NCBI RefSeq assembly: GCF_025685415.1 | Contig: NZ_JAGSYB010000001.1 | Coordinates: 310,001 to 374,000, forward strand | Origin: Terriglobus aquaticus | Lineage (GTDB): Bacteria > Acidobacteriota > Terriglobia > Terriglobales > Acidobacteriaceae | Direction of reading: 5' to 3' | DNA length: 64,000 nt | Shown here: positions 8,931-16,727 of the stretch, one piece after another | Layout of the letters: every line of letters starts with the position of its first letter | Numbering within the stretch: position 1 is the first letter of the stretch | The notes under the pieces: model-generated | What the model was told of the DNA's origin: nothing | Seen by the model: the letters and a program-made list of their open reading frames with translations, nothing else | Databases searched by the model: none | Program-made: the position numbers and the translations under genes

Positions 8931-10424
8931 ATGGGAGCATCCGCGAACAACGCGACCACGCTTCCTGCAGAAACCGATGTACTCCTGGTGGGCGCGGGCG
9001 TCATGTCCGCCACCCTCGGCACGCTGCTCCAGATGCTTGCACCCGGCCTGCGGATCACCGTCGTTGAGTCCCTGGGCGAGGCAGCGGCCGAGAGTTCGGA
9101 TGCTTGGAACAACGCCGGTACCGGGCACGCTGCACTGTGCGAGCTGAACTACACGCCTGAGCAGCCGGACGGCTCCATTGCGATCGACCGTGCAATCAAG
9201 ATCAACGAGCAGTTCACGCAGTCACGCCAGTTCTGGGCCACCCTGGCCGATCGTGGTGAGATTGATCCCGACCAGTTCATCCATCGCACACCGCACATGA
9301 GCTTTGTCTCCGGTGCGAACGCCGTCAGCTTCCTTCGTCGGCGCTACGCGGCCATGCAGGGCAGCCCGGTCTTTGCTTCCATGGTCTACAGCGAGGACCC
9401 GGCGCAACTGCGCGAGTGGATCCCGCTGATGATGCGGGACCGCGCTACCTCAGAGCCGGTGGCCGCGACCAGGTCAGAGGAGGGAACCGACCTCGATTTC
9501 GGCGCCCTCACCCGCATGCTGCTGCAGCGGATCGCCAGTCATGGCGGCGAGACCTTCTTCCGCCACAAGCTGGTCGATCTCACTCATCTGCCGGACCGTC
9601 GCTGGTACACCCTCGTCAGGAACCTGGATACCGGCCGCGAGACCCGCATCACAACTCGCTTTGTGTTTCTGGGTGCGGGCGGCGGCGCTCTGCCGCTGCT
9701 GCAAAAGAGCGGCATTCCAGAGGGCCGCGGCTACGGCGGCTTCCCGGTGAGCGGTCAATGGCTGCGCTGCACCAATCGCGATGTCATCGAGCAGCACGCC
9801 GCGAAGGTCTACGGCAGGCCCGCGCTCGGCGCGCCACCAATGAGCGTTCCGCACCTGGATACGCGAATGATCCAGGGCAAGCGAGAACTGCTCTTCGGGC
9901 CCTTTGCCGGCTTCTCCACCAAGTTCCTCAAGAACGGTTCATTCGCCGACCTGCCGCGTTCCATCGGCACCGGCAACCTGGTCAGCATGCTTGGCGCCGG
10001 CGCAACCAACGTCCCGCTGACGAAGTACCTGATCGGGCAGGTCATGCAGTCCCAGAGCGATCGTGTGGACGCCTTGCGCGAGTTCGTTCCGACAGCGCGC
10101 GCCGAAGATTGGCGGCTCGAAATCGCCGGCCAGCGTGTCCAGATCATCAAGGGTGATCCGAAAAAAGGCGGCAAGCTCGAATTCGGCACGGAGATCATCC
10201 GCTCCGCCGACGGATCGCTTGCCGCCCTGCTGGGCGCGTCTCCTGGAGCCAGCACCGCGGTGTCCATCATGCTCGACCTCATCGGGAAAGGCTTGTCCGT
10301 AACGTCGGCCAGCGCGGATCGCCTGCGCGAGATCGTGCCGACCTACGGCAAGGCGGTGCACACCGACCCGGCGCTTGCCGCGCGTGTGCTCGAAGAAACT
10401 TCGAGATCGTTGCAGTTGCGGTAG
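8931..10424 (+). CDS. mqo: malate:quinone oxidoreductase
   Basis: The 497-aa FAD enzyme is membrane-associated and passes electrons from malate to quinone. The dinucleotide fold VLLVGAGVMSATLG begins near residue 17, and the family segments SSDAWNNAGTGHAALCELNYTP and GARTNVPLTKYL-like stretches (here GAGATNVPLTKYLIGQ) are present. Length fits Mqo (about 490-550 aa). Its start ATG directly abuts the icd stop (TAA/ATG), implying translational coupling. No NAD-malate dehydrogenase is seen in the window, though one may exist elsewhere. Confidence 0.93.
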   Translation: MGASANNATTLPAETDVLLVGAGVMSATLGTLLQMLAPGLRITVVESLGEAAAESSDAWNNAGTGHAALCELNYTPEQPDGSIAIDRAIKINEQFTQSRQFWATLADRGEIDPDQFIHRTPHMSFVSGANAVSFLRRRYAAMQGSPVFASMVYSEDPAQLREWIPLMMRDRATSEPVAATRSEEGTDLDFGALTRMLLQRIASHGGETFFRHKLVDLTHLPDRRWYTLVRNLDTGRETRITTRFVFLGAGGGALPLLQKSGIPEGRGYGGFPVSGQWLRCTNRDVIEQHAAKVYGRPALGAPPMSVPHLDTRMIQGKRELLFGPFAGFSTKFLKNGSFADLPRSIGTGNLVSMLGAGATNVPLTKYLIGQVMQSQSDRVDALREFVPTARAEDWRLEIAGQRVQIIKGDPKKGGKLEFGTEIIRSADGSLAALLGASPGASTAVSIMLDLIGKGLSVTSASADRLREIVPTYGKAVHTDPALAARVLEETSRSLQLR

Positions 10425-10493
10425 CTGGCGCTCTGCGCCCGAGCATCTTGTCACCCACAGCGAGCGTCCGTCTGCGCAGAGGTTTCCCGCAAC

Positions 10494-11501
10494 ATGGCAT
10501 CGAATCTCGTAGTCGTCGTGACTGGCGCTTCGGCAGGCCTGGGCCGCTCCATCGCCCACGCATACGCCAAGCAGGGCGCCAGCATCGGCCTGATCGCACG
10601 CAACCCTGAGGCGCTCCAAGCTGCCGCACAGGAATGCGAGGTGCTCGGCGGACGAGCGTTGGTGCTGCCGCTAGATGTGAGCGACGCCGACGCCGTGGAA
10701 GCTGCAGCAACCCGCGTCGAGAAGGAACTCGGGCCTATCTCGGTATGGGTCAACAACGCCATGGCCAGCGTCTTTTCGCCGGTCAAGGAAATGCACGCGG
10801 ACGAATACAAGCGGGTCACTGAAGTGACGTACCTGGGCTACGTGTACGGCACAATGAGCGCGCTGCGCCGCATGTTGCCCCGCGATCGCGGCACCATCGT
10901 ACAGGTTGGTTCCGCGCTGTCGTACCGCTCCATTCCGCTGCAATCGGCATACTGCGCAGCCAAGCACGCCATCAATGGCTTTACCGACTCGCTTCGCTGC
11001 GAGCTGCATCACGACAGCAGCAACGTGCGCCTTACCGCTGTCCACATGCCTGCCATGAACACGCCCCAGTTCGGCTGGGTGCGCAGCCGTCTACCCAACG
11101 TGGGCCAGCCGGTCCCTCCTATCTTCGACCCCGAACTGTGCGCACAGGTCGTCCTCAAGGCCGGTCTTGCCGCCCATCCGCAACGGGAATACTGGGTCGG
11201 CATGCCGACCGCAGCCGCTATCGTCGGCACCCGCTTCAGCCCAGGACTGTTGGACAGGTATCTCGGCAAAACCGGATACAAGTCGCAGCAGGTGCCTGAC
11301 AAGCCGCGACCGGCTGATTCTCCAGACAATCTCTTCCAGTACGTTCCGGGCACCCACCGCGCTCGCGGCACCTTCACAGACCGGTCAACGGACAGCAGTG
11401 CAGAGATCGGCTTCCTGCTGCATCGAAATAACGTACTCACGGCAGGTCTGGCCCTGCTTGCCATAGGCGGTACCATTCTGGCGAAGCGAGGGATCCGATG
11501 A
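10494..11501 (+). CDS. short-chain dehydrogenase with C-terminal membrane anchor
   Basis: The 335-aa SDR has the cofactor motif TGASAGLG (10-17), NNA near 87-89 and the catalytic set S140, Y153, K157 in AYCAAKHA. It is longer than a classical SDR (about 250 aa). The extra C-terminal part ends in a probable single membrane helix (about 312-330) and a basic tail. The substrate cannot be inferred. Its stop overlaps the start of the VKOR-like gene by 4 nt (ATGA), so the two products are made together and may share a quinone or thiol redox task at the membrane. Confidence 0.85.
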   Translation: MASNLVVVVTGASAGLGRSIAHAYAKQGASIGLIARNPEALQAAAQECEVLGGRALVLPLDVSDADAVEAAATRVEKELGPISVWVNNAMASVFSPVKEMHADEYKRVTEVTYLGYVYGTMSALRRMLPRDRGTIVQVGSALSYRSIPLQSAYCAAKHAINGFTDSLRCELHHDSSNVRLTAVHMPAMNTPQFGWVRSRLPNVGQPVPPIFDPELCAQVVLKAGLAAHPQREYWVGMPTAAAIVGTRFSPGLLDRYLGKTGYKSQQVPDKPRPADSPDNLFQYVPGTHRARGTFTDRSTDSSAEIGFLLHRNNVLTAGLALLAIGGTILAKRGIR

Positions 11502-11980
11502 ACGACCGGAACCGTGACACCCTTACCGGCTGCAAGACCCTAGACGCCGTGATGCTCGGCGCCTGTTGCGCCACTCTAGCAACACTGGTTCCCGTGGCGT
11601 TGAAACAGGCTGGCGCGCTCGATCATCTGCCTGATCCGCCGGTACGTCTTTTCGATTCCGACGGCATTACGCAATCGAAGACGGCGCATCCCCTAGGCGT
11701 TCCGGACAGCTTCCTTGGCCTGGCCAGCTTCGGCACCACACTTGCGCTCATGCTTCTGGCCAAACGCAATCGCAATGCGCGCACCCTGCTCGGCGGAAAG
11801 CTTGCCGCGGACGCGGCGTTTGCCAGCTTTAATTTAGTGCGTCAGGTGGTTGAGTTCCGCAAGCTCTGCTCCTGGTGTACCGGAACGGCACTCGCCGCAT
11901 TGACCATGTCTGCCGCAGGCAAGATGGTCATCGTGGATGCGGTGAGCGAGACACTAGCGGCCTTCGACTCCGAAAACTAG
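11498..11980 (+). CDS. VKOR-family-like membrane protein
   Basis: The 160-aa protein has four hydrophobic segments (about 17-37, 70-88, 98-115, 128-147). The second half carries a C124-S-W-C127 motif at a membrane edge, and the loop segment HPLGVPDSFLGLASFG resembles the vitamin K epoxide reductase family. Canonical bacterial VKORs also have a cysteine pair in the first extracytoplasmic loop. Here that loop (about 42-68) has no Cys; the only others are C12, C23 and C24. It is therefore a VKOR-like subgroup of unknown activity. It overlaps the SDR gene by 4 nt and ends at a strong terminator. Confidence 0.7.
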   Translation: MNDRNRDTLTGCKTLDAVMLGACCATLATLVPVALKQAGALDHLPDPPVRLFDSDGITQSKTAHPLGVPDSFLGLASFGTTLALMLLAKRNRNARTLLGGKLAADAAFASFNLVRQVVEFRKLCSWCTGTALAALTMSAAGKMVIVDAVSETLAAFDSEN

Positions 11981-11997
11981 TCTCGTATCCCAAATGC

Positions 11998-12032
11998 AGA
12001 AGAGCCGGCCCGGAGGCCGGCTCTTCTTGTTT
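11998..12032. terminator. bidirectional terminator between VKOR-like gene and cyclophilin
   Basis: A 13-bp perfect stem (11998-12010 with 12015-12027) has the loop CGGA and a T-rich right flank. It lies between two convergent genes and can serve both, although the T tail is better on the plus strand. Confidence 0.9.
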
Positions 12033-12042
12033 CGCTCAAAAT

Positions 12043-12567
12043 CTACTGAACGCGCTCGATCGTCACCGATTCCAGTGTGACCTGCTTCTTCGGCCTATCC
12101 ATGCCGTCACGTGCGACCTTGCTGATCTTCTCGACCACATCGTAGCCCTCGACCACTTCGCCGAAAATCGTGTGGCGACCGGTCAGCCAAGTGGTGGGCG
12201 CTACAGTGATAAAGAACTGCGATCCGTTCGTGTTCGGTCCGGCGTTGGCCATGGCCAGCTTGCCCGGCTCGGTGAAGCCGTGGCGAGATCCACGCGTCTC
12301 GTCCGCAAATTTATAGCCGGGGCCGCCCATGCCGGTGCCTTCCGGATCGCCGCCCTGGATCATAAAGTCTGGAATGACGCGGTGAAAGACCGTACCGTCA
12401 TACAGCTTGTCGCCCTTCTTCGAACGGCTCTCCCAACTCTTGGTACCTTCGGCCAGCCCGATGAAGTTCGCCACGGTTTCGGGTGCATCTGCCTCAAACA
12501 GGCGGCAAACGATCGTGCCCTCGGTGGTGTTGAAAACTGCGTAGGTGCCGGTTGTGCGTTCTGCCAT
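12043..12567 (-). CDS. cytoplasmic cyclophilin-type peptidyl-prolyl isomerase
   Basis: The 174-aa cyclophilin catalyses cis-trans isomerisation of proline peptide bonds. The active-site strand FHRVIPDFMIQGGDPEGTG and the later GSQFFITVAPT are present. There is no signal peptide, so it is cytosolic. The start ATG 12567 has AAGGAG 10 nt upstream. It lies 35 nt downstream of an exported paralogue in the same orientation, an arrangement giving one isomerase per compartment. Confidence 0.92.
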   Translation of the reverse strand: MAERTTGTYAVFNTTEGTIVCRLFEADAPETVANFIGLAEGTKSWESRSKKGDKLYDGTVFHRVIPDFMIQGGDPEGTGMGGPGYKFADETRGSRHGFTEPGKLAMANAGPNTNGSQFFITVAPTTWLTGRHTIFGEVVEGYDVVEKISKVARDGMDRPKKQVTLESVTIERVQ

Positions 12568-12602
12568 GATGGTACTTCTCCTTACGTGCTTCTGGTTCGA
12601 TG

Positions 12603-13382
12603 CTAGTTTGCGCCAGGCGCAGCCGGTGCCACGCCGATCTTCTCAGACCCGGGGAACTTCGGTTCAGGCGGCAACGGTTGCCCTTCCGGCACGATCGTGA
12701 TGCTTCGCACCACGACCGGTTCGAGGGGCTTGTCGTTTGCGTCCTTCTCTACTCGAGCAATGGTGCGGACCACCATCACGGAGTGAGCGTCACACTGGCC
12801 GAAGATGGTGTGCTTGCCATTCAGCTCTGGCACGGGCGCCTCGGTGATGAAGAACTGCGACCCACCCGTACCTGGCCCGGCGTTCGCCATCGCTAAACGA
12901 CCTTCGCGGTCAAACCGTAGTCCGGGCGCAAACTCGTCAGGGATGTAGTAGCCCGGGTCGCCACGGCCGGTGCCGGCGCGATCGCCGCCTTGGACCATGA
13001 AGTTTGCAATCACGCGGTGAAAGGTCGTGTTGTCATAGAACCGCACGTGCGTCATCTTCTGGCCGGTGGTCGGATCGGTAAAGTCCTTCGTTCCGTTCGC
13101 GAGGCCGATGAAGTTGGCGACGGTCAGCGGTGCCTGCTTCTGGAAGAACTGGCAGGTCAACCGGCCCATGCTGGTGTCGATGACCGCAGTCGGTCCGTTC
13201 GGCTCCGGAGGCGTCACAATGCCTTCGGTCGTCGACGGCGTATCTGGCAGGTCGTCGGCGGGCTTGGAAGTCTGCTGCGGCGGGGCTGCCGCGCCCGGAG
13301 CGGAAGCCGCGGGAGTGGACGTCTGCGCAGCCGCGGCAAGGGGCAGCATCACGGTGGCAAGCAGGGCAAAAAACGGCTTCAT
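12603..13382 (-). CDS. exported cyclophilin-type peptidyl-prolyl isomerase
   Basis: The 259-aa protein has a signal peptide (about 1-19, ending AAAAQ), then a low-complexity Ala/Pro/Thr-rich linker (about 20-62), then a cyclophilin domain with FHRVIANFMVQGGD and GSQFFITEAPVPELNGKHT. It is probably periplasmic and helps fold exported proteins. The domain is interrupted by a short insertion (TDPTTGQKMTHVRF) relative to the neighbouring cytosolic copy. It is likely cotranscribed with that copy, being upstream of it with a 35-nt gap. Confidence 0.9.
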   Translation of the reverse strand: MKPFFALLATVMLPLAAAAQTSTPAASAPGAAAPPQQTSKPADDLPDTPSTTEGIVTPPEPNGPTAVIDTSMGRLTCQFFQKQAPLTVANFIGLANGTKDFTDPTTGQKMTHVRFYDNTTFHRVIANFMVQGGDRAGTGRGDPGYYIPDEFAPGLRFDREGRLAMANAGPGTGGSQFFITEAPVPELNGKHTIFGQCDAHSVMVVRTIARVEKDANDKPLEPVVVRSITIVPEGQPLPPEPKFPGSEKIGVAPAAPGAN

Positions 13383-13419
13383 ACCATTTACAAGTTTACG
13401 CCCGCTTCGGCGGCGACAC

Positions 13420-14550
13420 TCACGCCTGCGCCTGGTCCAGCACGCGCAACAGGTTTTCCCCCAACATGCCGCGCAGCGCTTCCGGCTGCCAACCTCGCTC
13501 CAGCAGTCCCGCCGTAATCCGCGGCAGATCCGCTGCCGAATCTATGTCCACCGGCGCTGCCGGAATGCCGTCAAAGTCCGACCCGATCCCCACGTGCTCC
13601 GTTCCGCAAACACGCAGAATGTGGTCGAAATGATCGATCAACGACTGCAGTGGCGGACGCGGTGCCCGGTCCAGGAACGTATGCGCCAGTTCAATCTCCT
13701 CGCGGTAGGGCATCGGCTTGCCACGTTCCCGCCACAGTTCGCACAGGCGGGTCTCCGCGGCCGCGCGCTCGTCGTGCAGTGCGTTCCATTGCAGGCGGTG
13801 TGTCTCATCGACAAACGCCGCGTTGAAGTTGACCATCACCACGCCGCCCTTTGCTGCCACGGCCCGCAGCATGTCGTCCGTCAGGTTGCGGTAGCTGTTC
13901 GTCAGCGCTCGAGAAGATGAGTGCGACGCGATCACCGGCACGCGGCTCGTCTCCAGAACTTGCCAGAACGCAGCGTCCGAGACGTGCGAGACGTCCACCA
14001 GCATGCCCAGGCGATTCATCTCCTGAACCACTTCTTTGCCAAACGCCGTCAGGCCGTTGTGCCGGGGTACATGTTCGCCGCTCGAGTCGCACCAATCGTT
14101 GTGATTCGACCAGGTCAGCGTCATGTAGCGCACACCCCGGTTGAAAAACTCGCGCAATAGGTCGAGGCTGTTCGCAATGGAGTGGCCGCCCTCAATTCCG
14201 AGCAGAGCGGCAAACTTCCCCTGGTCCTTCGCCCGCCTCACCTCCGATGCTGTGCGGCAAAGGGTTAGCGCCTCCGAATGGGCTGCGATCTGGTCTTCCA
14301 TGCCTTGCAGCAACTGAAAGGTCCGCTCCACGAATCGGCCGGCCCACTGTGACGGCTCCGCCCAAAGCGCGAAGAACTCACCGTCCAGACCTCCCTCCCG
14401 CGCAGCAGCCGCGGAAAGCTGACCGCCCTTCAGGTCAGGCGAGGTCCATTGGAACCCTTCGTCCACAAACCGCTGCGGCGTATCCGCATGTCCATCAATC
14501 AGCAGGGAATCAGCATGTATTTCGTTTGCCAGCCGCAACCAGTCCGTCAT
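13420..14550 (-). CDS. M19 family membrane dipeptidase (renal dipeptidase-like)
   Basis: The 376-aa zinc peptidase is of the amidohydrolase superfamily. The first metal pair is H21 and D23 in LIDGHADTP. The bridging glutamate is E120 in LLGIEGGHS. The other metal histidines lie in LVDVSHVSD and IASHSSSRAL. The segment HVGIGSDFDGI near the C-terminus is typical. No signal peptide is seen, so despite the family name it is probably cytoplasmic, cleaving dipeptides including D-amino-acid-containing ones. The short gap to the exported cyclophilin (37 nt) permits cotranscription. Confidence 0.9.
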   Translation of the reverse strand: MTDWLRLANEIHADSLLIDGHADTPQRFVDEGFQWTSPDLKGGQLSAAAAREGGLDGEFFALWAEPSQWAGRFVERTFQLLQGMEDQIAAHSEALTLCRTASEVRRAKDQGKFAALLGIEGGHSIANSLDLLREFFNRGVRYMTLTWSNHNDWCDSSGEHVPRHNGLTAFGKEVVQEMNRLGMLVDVSHVSDAAFWQVLETSRVPVIASHSSSRALTNSYRNLTDDMLRAVAAKGGVVMVNFNAAFVDETHRLQWNALHDERAAAETRLCELWRERGKPMPYREEIELAHTFLDRAPRPPLQSLIDHFDHILRVCGTEHVGIGSDFDGIPAAPVDIDSAADLPRITAGLLERGWQPEALRGMLGENLLRVLDQAQA

Positions 14551-14669
14551 CAGCTTTCATGCTACCCGTAACCCGCAAAGACGTCGGTCATACGCCAAGC
14601 GGCGCGAAATCCGAAGTTCGGCAAACCTGCCTCTCACGCACCGCGTCTATCTGCGTGCGAGGTGAAGCT

Positions 14670-14888
14670 ATGAGCAGCAGCATGACAGGAAACGGCCAGG
14701 CAGGTGAGGGCGAGGGCATCGCGAAGGACAAGGTCAACACCGCAGACACGCCGGCCCGTCCTGGGGTGAACTCGCTCGAAACTCCGGAGGGCGGAAATCA
14801 ATCCCATATTGACCGTATTGCCGAGGATTCCGCGAAGCGGGGCATGAACCGTCAGGCCCACAACGACGGCGATCTCTTCACAAAGTAA
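14670..14888 (+). CDS. 72-aa hydrophilic hypothetical protein
   Basis: ATG 14670 follows GAGGTGA at 14659-14665, and the ORF ends before a strong terminator-like hairpin. The product is hydrophilic and Gly/Asn/Asp-rich, without Cys, and is predicted to be largely disordered; the segment IDRIAEDSAKRGMNRQAHND may be helical. I do not recognise the family. In-frame codons continue upstream to 14247, but that part is antisense to the dipeptidase gene and unlikely to be real. A stress-response or desiccation-type small protein is only a guess from composition. Confidence 0.55.
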   Translation: MSSSMTGNGQAGEGEGIAKDKVNTADTPARPGVNSLETPEGGNQSHIDRIAEDSAKRGMNRQAHNDGDLFTK

Positions 14889-14928
14889 CGGACTTTGCGG
14901 CAATATCGCCCCAAATGACTCAGAGAAG

Positions 14929-14960
14929 TGGAACGCCCCGCCGAGTGCGGGGCGTTTCCA
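14929..14960. terminator. bidirectional terminator
   Basis: A stem of about 10-11 bp (14930-14940 with 14948-14958) has a 7-nt loop. It separates the 72-aa ORF (plus) from the convergent GlcG/HbpS-like gene (minus). Confidence 0.8.
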
Positions 14961-14981
14961 GTTCAGCGATGCCGTAGGGAC

Positions 14982-15413
14982 TTAGGCTTCGAGCGCCTTC
15001 GCCGCGGCTTCCGCCACCGCCTGATCCTGCTTGCCGCTGCCGCCGCTTACACCTACCGCGCCGATCACCTGGCCGTTGCGTTTCAGCGGCACGCCGCCGG
15101 CAAAGATCATCACCTTGCCATTATTCGACGCGTGGATGCCGAAGAACTGGTCGCCACTCTGCGAGTTCTTGCCCAAGTCGCCCGTTTCAATGTCAAAAGC
15201 CCGCGACGTCCAGGCCTTTTTTTGCGCGATGTCGATGGAGCCGAGCCACGCGTTGGGCATGCGCTCAAATGCAAGCAGATTGCCGCCGTGATCTACCACG
15301 GCGATGTTCATTGGCTGCCCTTGCGCCTCCGCTTCCTTCTGGCCGGCGGCGATGATGGCGCGCGCCTCGGTGAGAGTTACGGACGACGCCGGCGAGGTTG
15401 CGGAAGTGCTCAT
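14982..15413 (-). CDS. GlcG/HbpS-like heme-binding family protein
   Basis: The 143-aa protein fits the GlcG/HbpS (DUF336) family throughout: LTEARAIIAAGQKEAEAQG, VVDHGGNLLAFERM, then AGGVPLKRNGQVIGAVGVSGG near the end. Some members bind heme or corrinoids and sense redox state, while others sit in glycolate operons. No glc genes are nearby. It lies about 100 nt downstream of sdhB in the same orientation, with CAGGAG before its ATG, so it may be a loosely attached last gene of the sdh unit. Confidence 0.85.
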   Translation of the reverse strand: MSTSATSPASSVTLTEARAIIAAGQKEAEAQGQPMNIAVVDHGGNLLAFERMPNAWLGSIDIAQKKAWTSRAFDIETGDLGKNSQSGDQFFGIHASNNGKVMIFAGGVPLKRNGQVIGAVGVSGGSGKQDQAVAEAAAKALEA

Positions 15414-15511
15414 GCTGTTCTCCTGCAGGGGTTACCTGCTCAATGGGTTTGGATGCGAGCCATTCTACGTTCAAGCCGCAGTAGCCGAGTAAAGAGAACG
15501 CGCGAGCAATC

Positions 15512-16519
15512 CTAGCGAACGAAGAAGTCCTTCACCTGCTGCACGATCACATCGCGGCTCACGTCGCTGATGGCCTCGGTCAAGGGCAATTGCTTGGGGC
15601 AGGCCTGCACGCAGTTCTGCGCATATCCGCACTCCTGCACGCCCCCGTCGCCGGCCAGCGCCCGCAGGCGCTCTTCCTTCAACTGCTTGCCGGCCGGGTC
15701 CAGGTTGAACAGCTTCACCTGCGCAATCGTCGCCGCGCCTACGAAGTTGGTCTGGTCGTTGAACTGCGGACAGACCTCCATGCAGATAGTGCAGCTGATG
15801 CAGTTCGACAACGGGTAGCGCTGTTCCTGGATCTGCGGGAACTGCTTCTCGCCGGGGCCCAGGTCGTACGAACCATCCGCGGGCACCCACGCCTTCACGG
15901 CTTTCAGGTTCTCAAACAGAACGCTGCGGTCTACCGCAAGGTCGCGCACCACGGGAAACTTCGACAGCGGTGCCAGCGAGATCACGCCGTCCTTCGTCTC
16001 CGCCATCAGCTTGTCGACCAGCGCGCTGCACGCCATGCGTGCCTTGCCGTTGATGAGCATGGCGCATGATCCGCAGATCTCCTCCAGGCAGTTCGCGTCG
16101 TAGCTGATTGGCGTGCTGGCCTTCCCGTCGGCGGTGGTGGGCTCCATCGCGATCTCGCCCAGGAGGCTGGTGATGTTCATGCCTTTGCGGTATGGGATTT
16201 CGAAGCGCTCCGTTACCGGCGCGGCGTCAGGATTGCTCTGGCGCTTGATGTCGACCTTGATCGTTCCTGCCATCTTCTTTGCTCCTCGCAGCGTTGCCAC
16301 CATCTGCCTGATCTCGTCCATAGCGGTGGGCTCCGGCTCTGAGCCCGCCACATTCACCATGGGGTCCAACTGTTTCGCGCGGTCCCGCACGGGGCGCAGA
16401 TCGCTCTCCAGCGTGCGGTCTTCCAGAAACGCATTCCACTCGCGCGCGTCCTGCCCGTTGCTCTGAACGAAGCGCTCCAGAACTCCGGCCACCCGCTCGC
16501 GTTCGCTTGTCTTAGCCAT
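15512..16519 (-). CDS. sdhB: succinate dehydrogenase iron-sulfur subunit, with N-terminal extension
   Basis: The electron-transfer subunit of complex II. From the internal ATG at 16273 the 253-aa product is a standard SdhB: [2Fe-2S] ligands in CLEEICGSCAM and a following ARMAC, then CISCTICMEVC and CGYAQNCVQACPK for the [4Fe-4S] and [3Fe-4S] centres. The frame stays open another 82 codons to ATG 16519, giving a 335-aa form. The internal ATG has a perfect GAGGAG (16282-16287) at 8-nt spacing. The upstream ATG overlaps the preceding gene's stop (ATGGCTAA). The extra segment has coding-like third positions and reads as helical, so it is either an extension, a separately initiated form, or a fused small gene. 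Confidence 0.9.
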   Translation of the reverse strand: MAKTSERERVAGVLERFVQSNGQDAREWNAFLEDRTLESDLRPVRDRAKQLDPMVNVAGSEPEPTAMDEIRQMVATLRGAKKMAGTIKVDIKRQSNPDAAPVTERFEIPYRKGMNITSLLGEIAMEPTTADGKASTPISYDANCLEEICGSCAMLINGKARMACSALVDKLMAETKDGVISLAPLSKFPVVRDLAVDRSVLFENLKAVKAWVPADGSYDLGPGEKQFPQIQEQRYPLSNCISCTICMEVCPQFNDQTNFVGAATIAQVKLFNLDPAGKQLKEERLRALAGDGGVQECGYAQNCVQACPKQLPLTEAISDVSRDVIVQQVKDFFVR

Positions 16520-16700
16520 CGTTCCTCTCATGCGTCTCGCGAGCTTCCACGTTGCCCGCTGAAGTGGTTACCGGATGCTCACCGCGCTCCCGAACTGCCT
16601 GCCGCCGCCCGTCGATCCACGCACCCAGCAGAACAAATCCGGCATACGCAACGATCACCATCACGGTGATCACGACTCCGAAGATGGTCAGCTTGTTCAT
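16512..16700 (-). CDS. 62-aa single-pass membrane protein of the sdh operon
   Basis: The ORF lies 27 nt after sdhA and its stop overlaps the upstream candidate start of sdhB by 8 nt. Residues about 6-27 (FGVVITVMVIVAYAGFVLLG) form one membrane helix. A polar tail (about 30-62) follows. It is not a recognisable SdhD, since the heme-binding histidines are absent and SdhC is already of the large, single-subunit type. A role in complex II assembly or stability is inferred from location only. Confidence 0.6.
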   Translation of the reverse strand: MNKLTIFGVVITVMVIVAYAGFVLLGAWIDGRRQAVRERGEHPVTTSAGNVEARETHERNDG

Positions 16701-16727
16701 TGCAGATCCCCTTCGGAGCCGAATCCG

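Noticed and set aside
7422-9128. 568-codon ORF antisense to icd and mqo
   Set aside because: Long antisense frames are expected in GC-rich coding DNA. The opposite strand holds well-conserved icd and mqo, and this frame has an amino acid bias typical of antisense translation (His, Ala, Val, Gly rich) with no recognisable domain.
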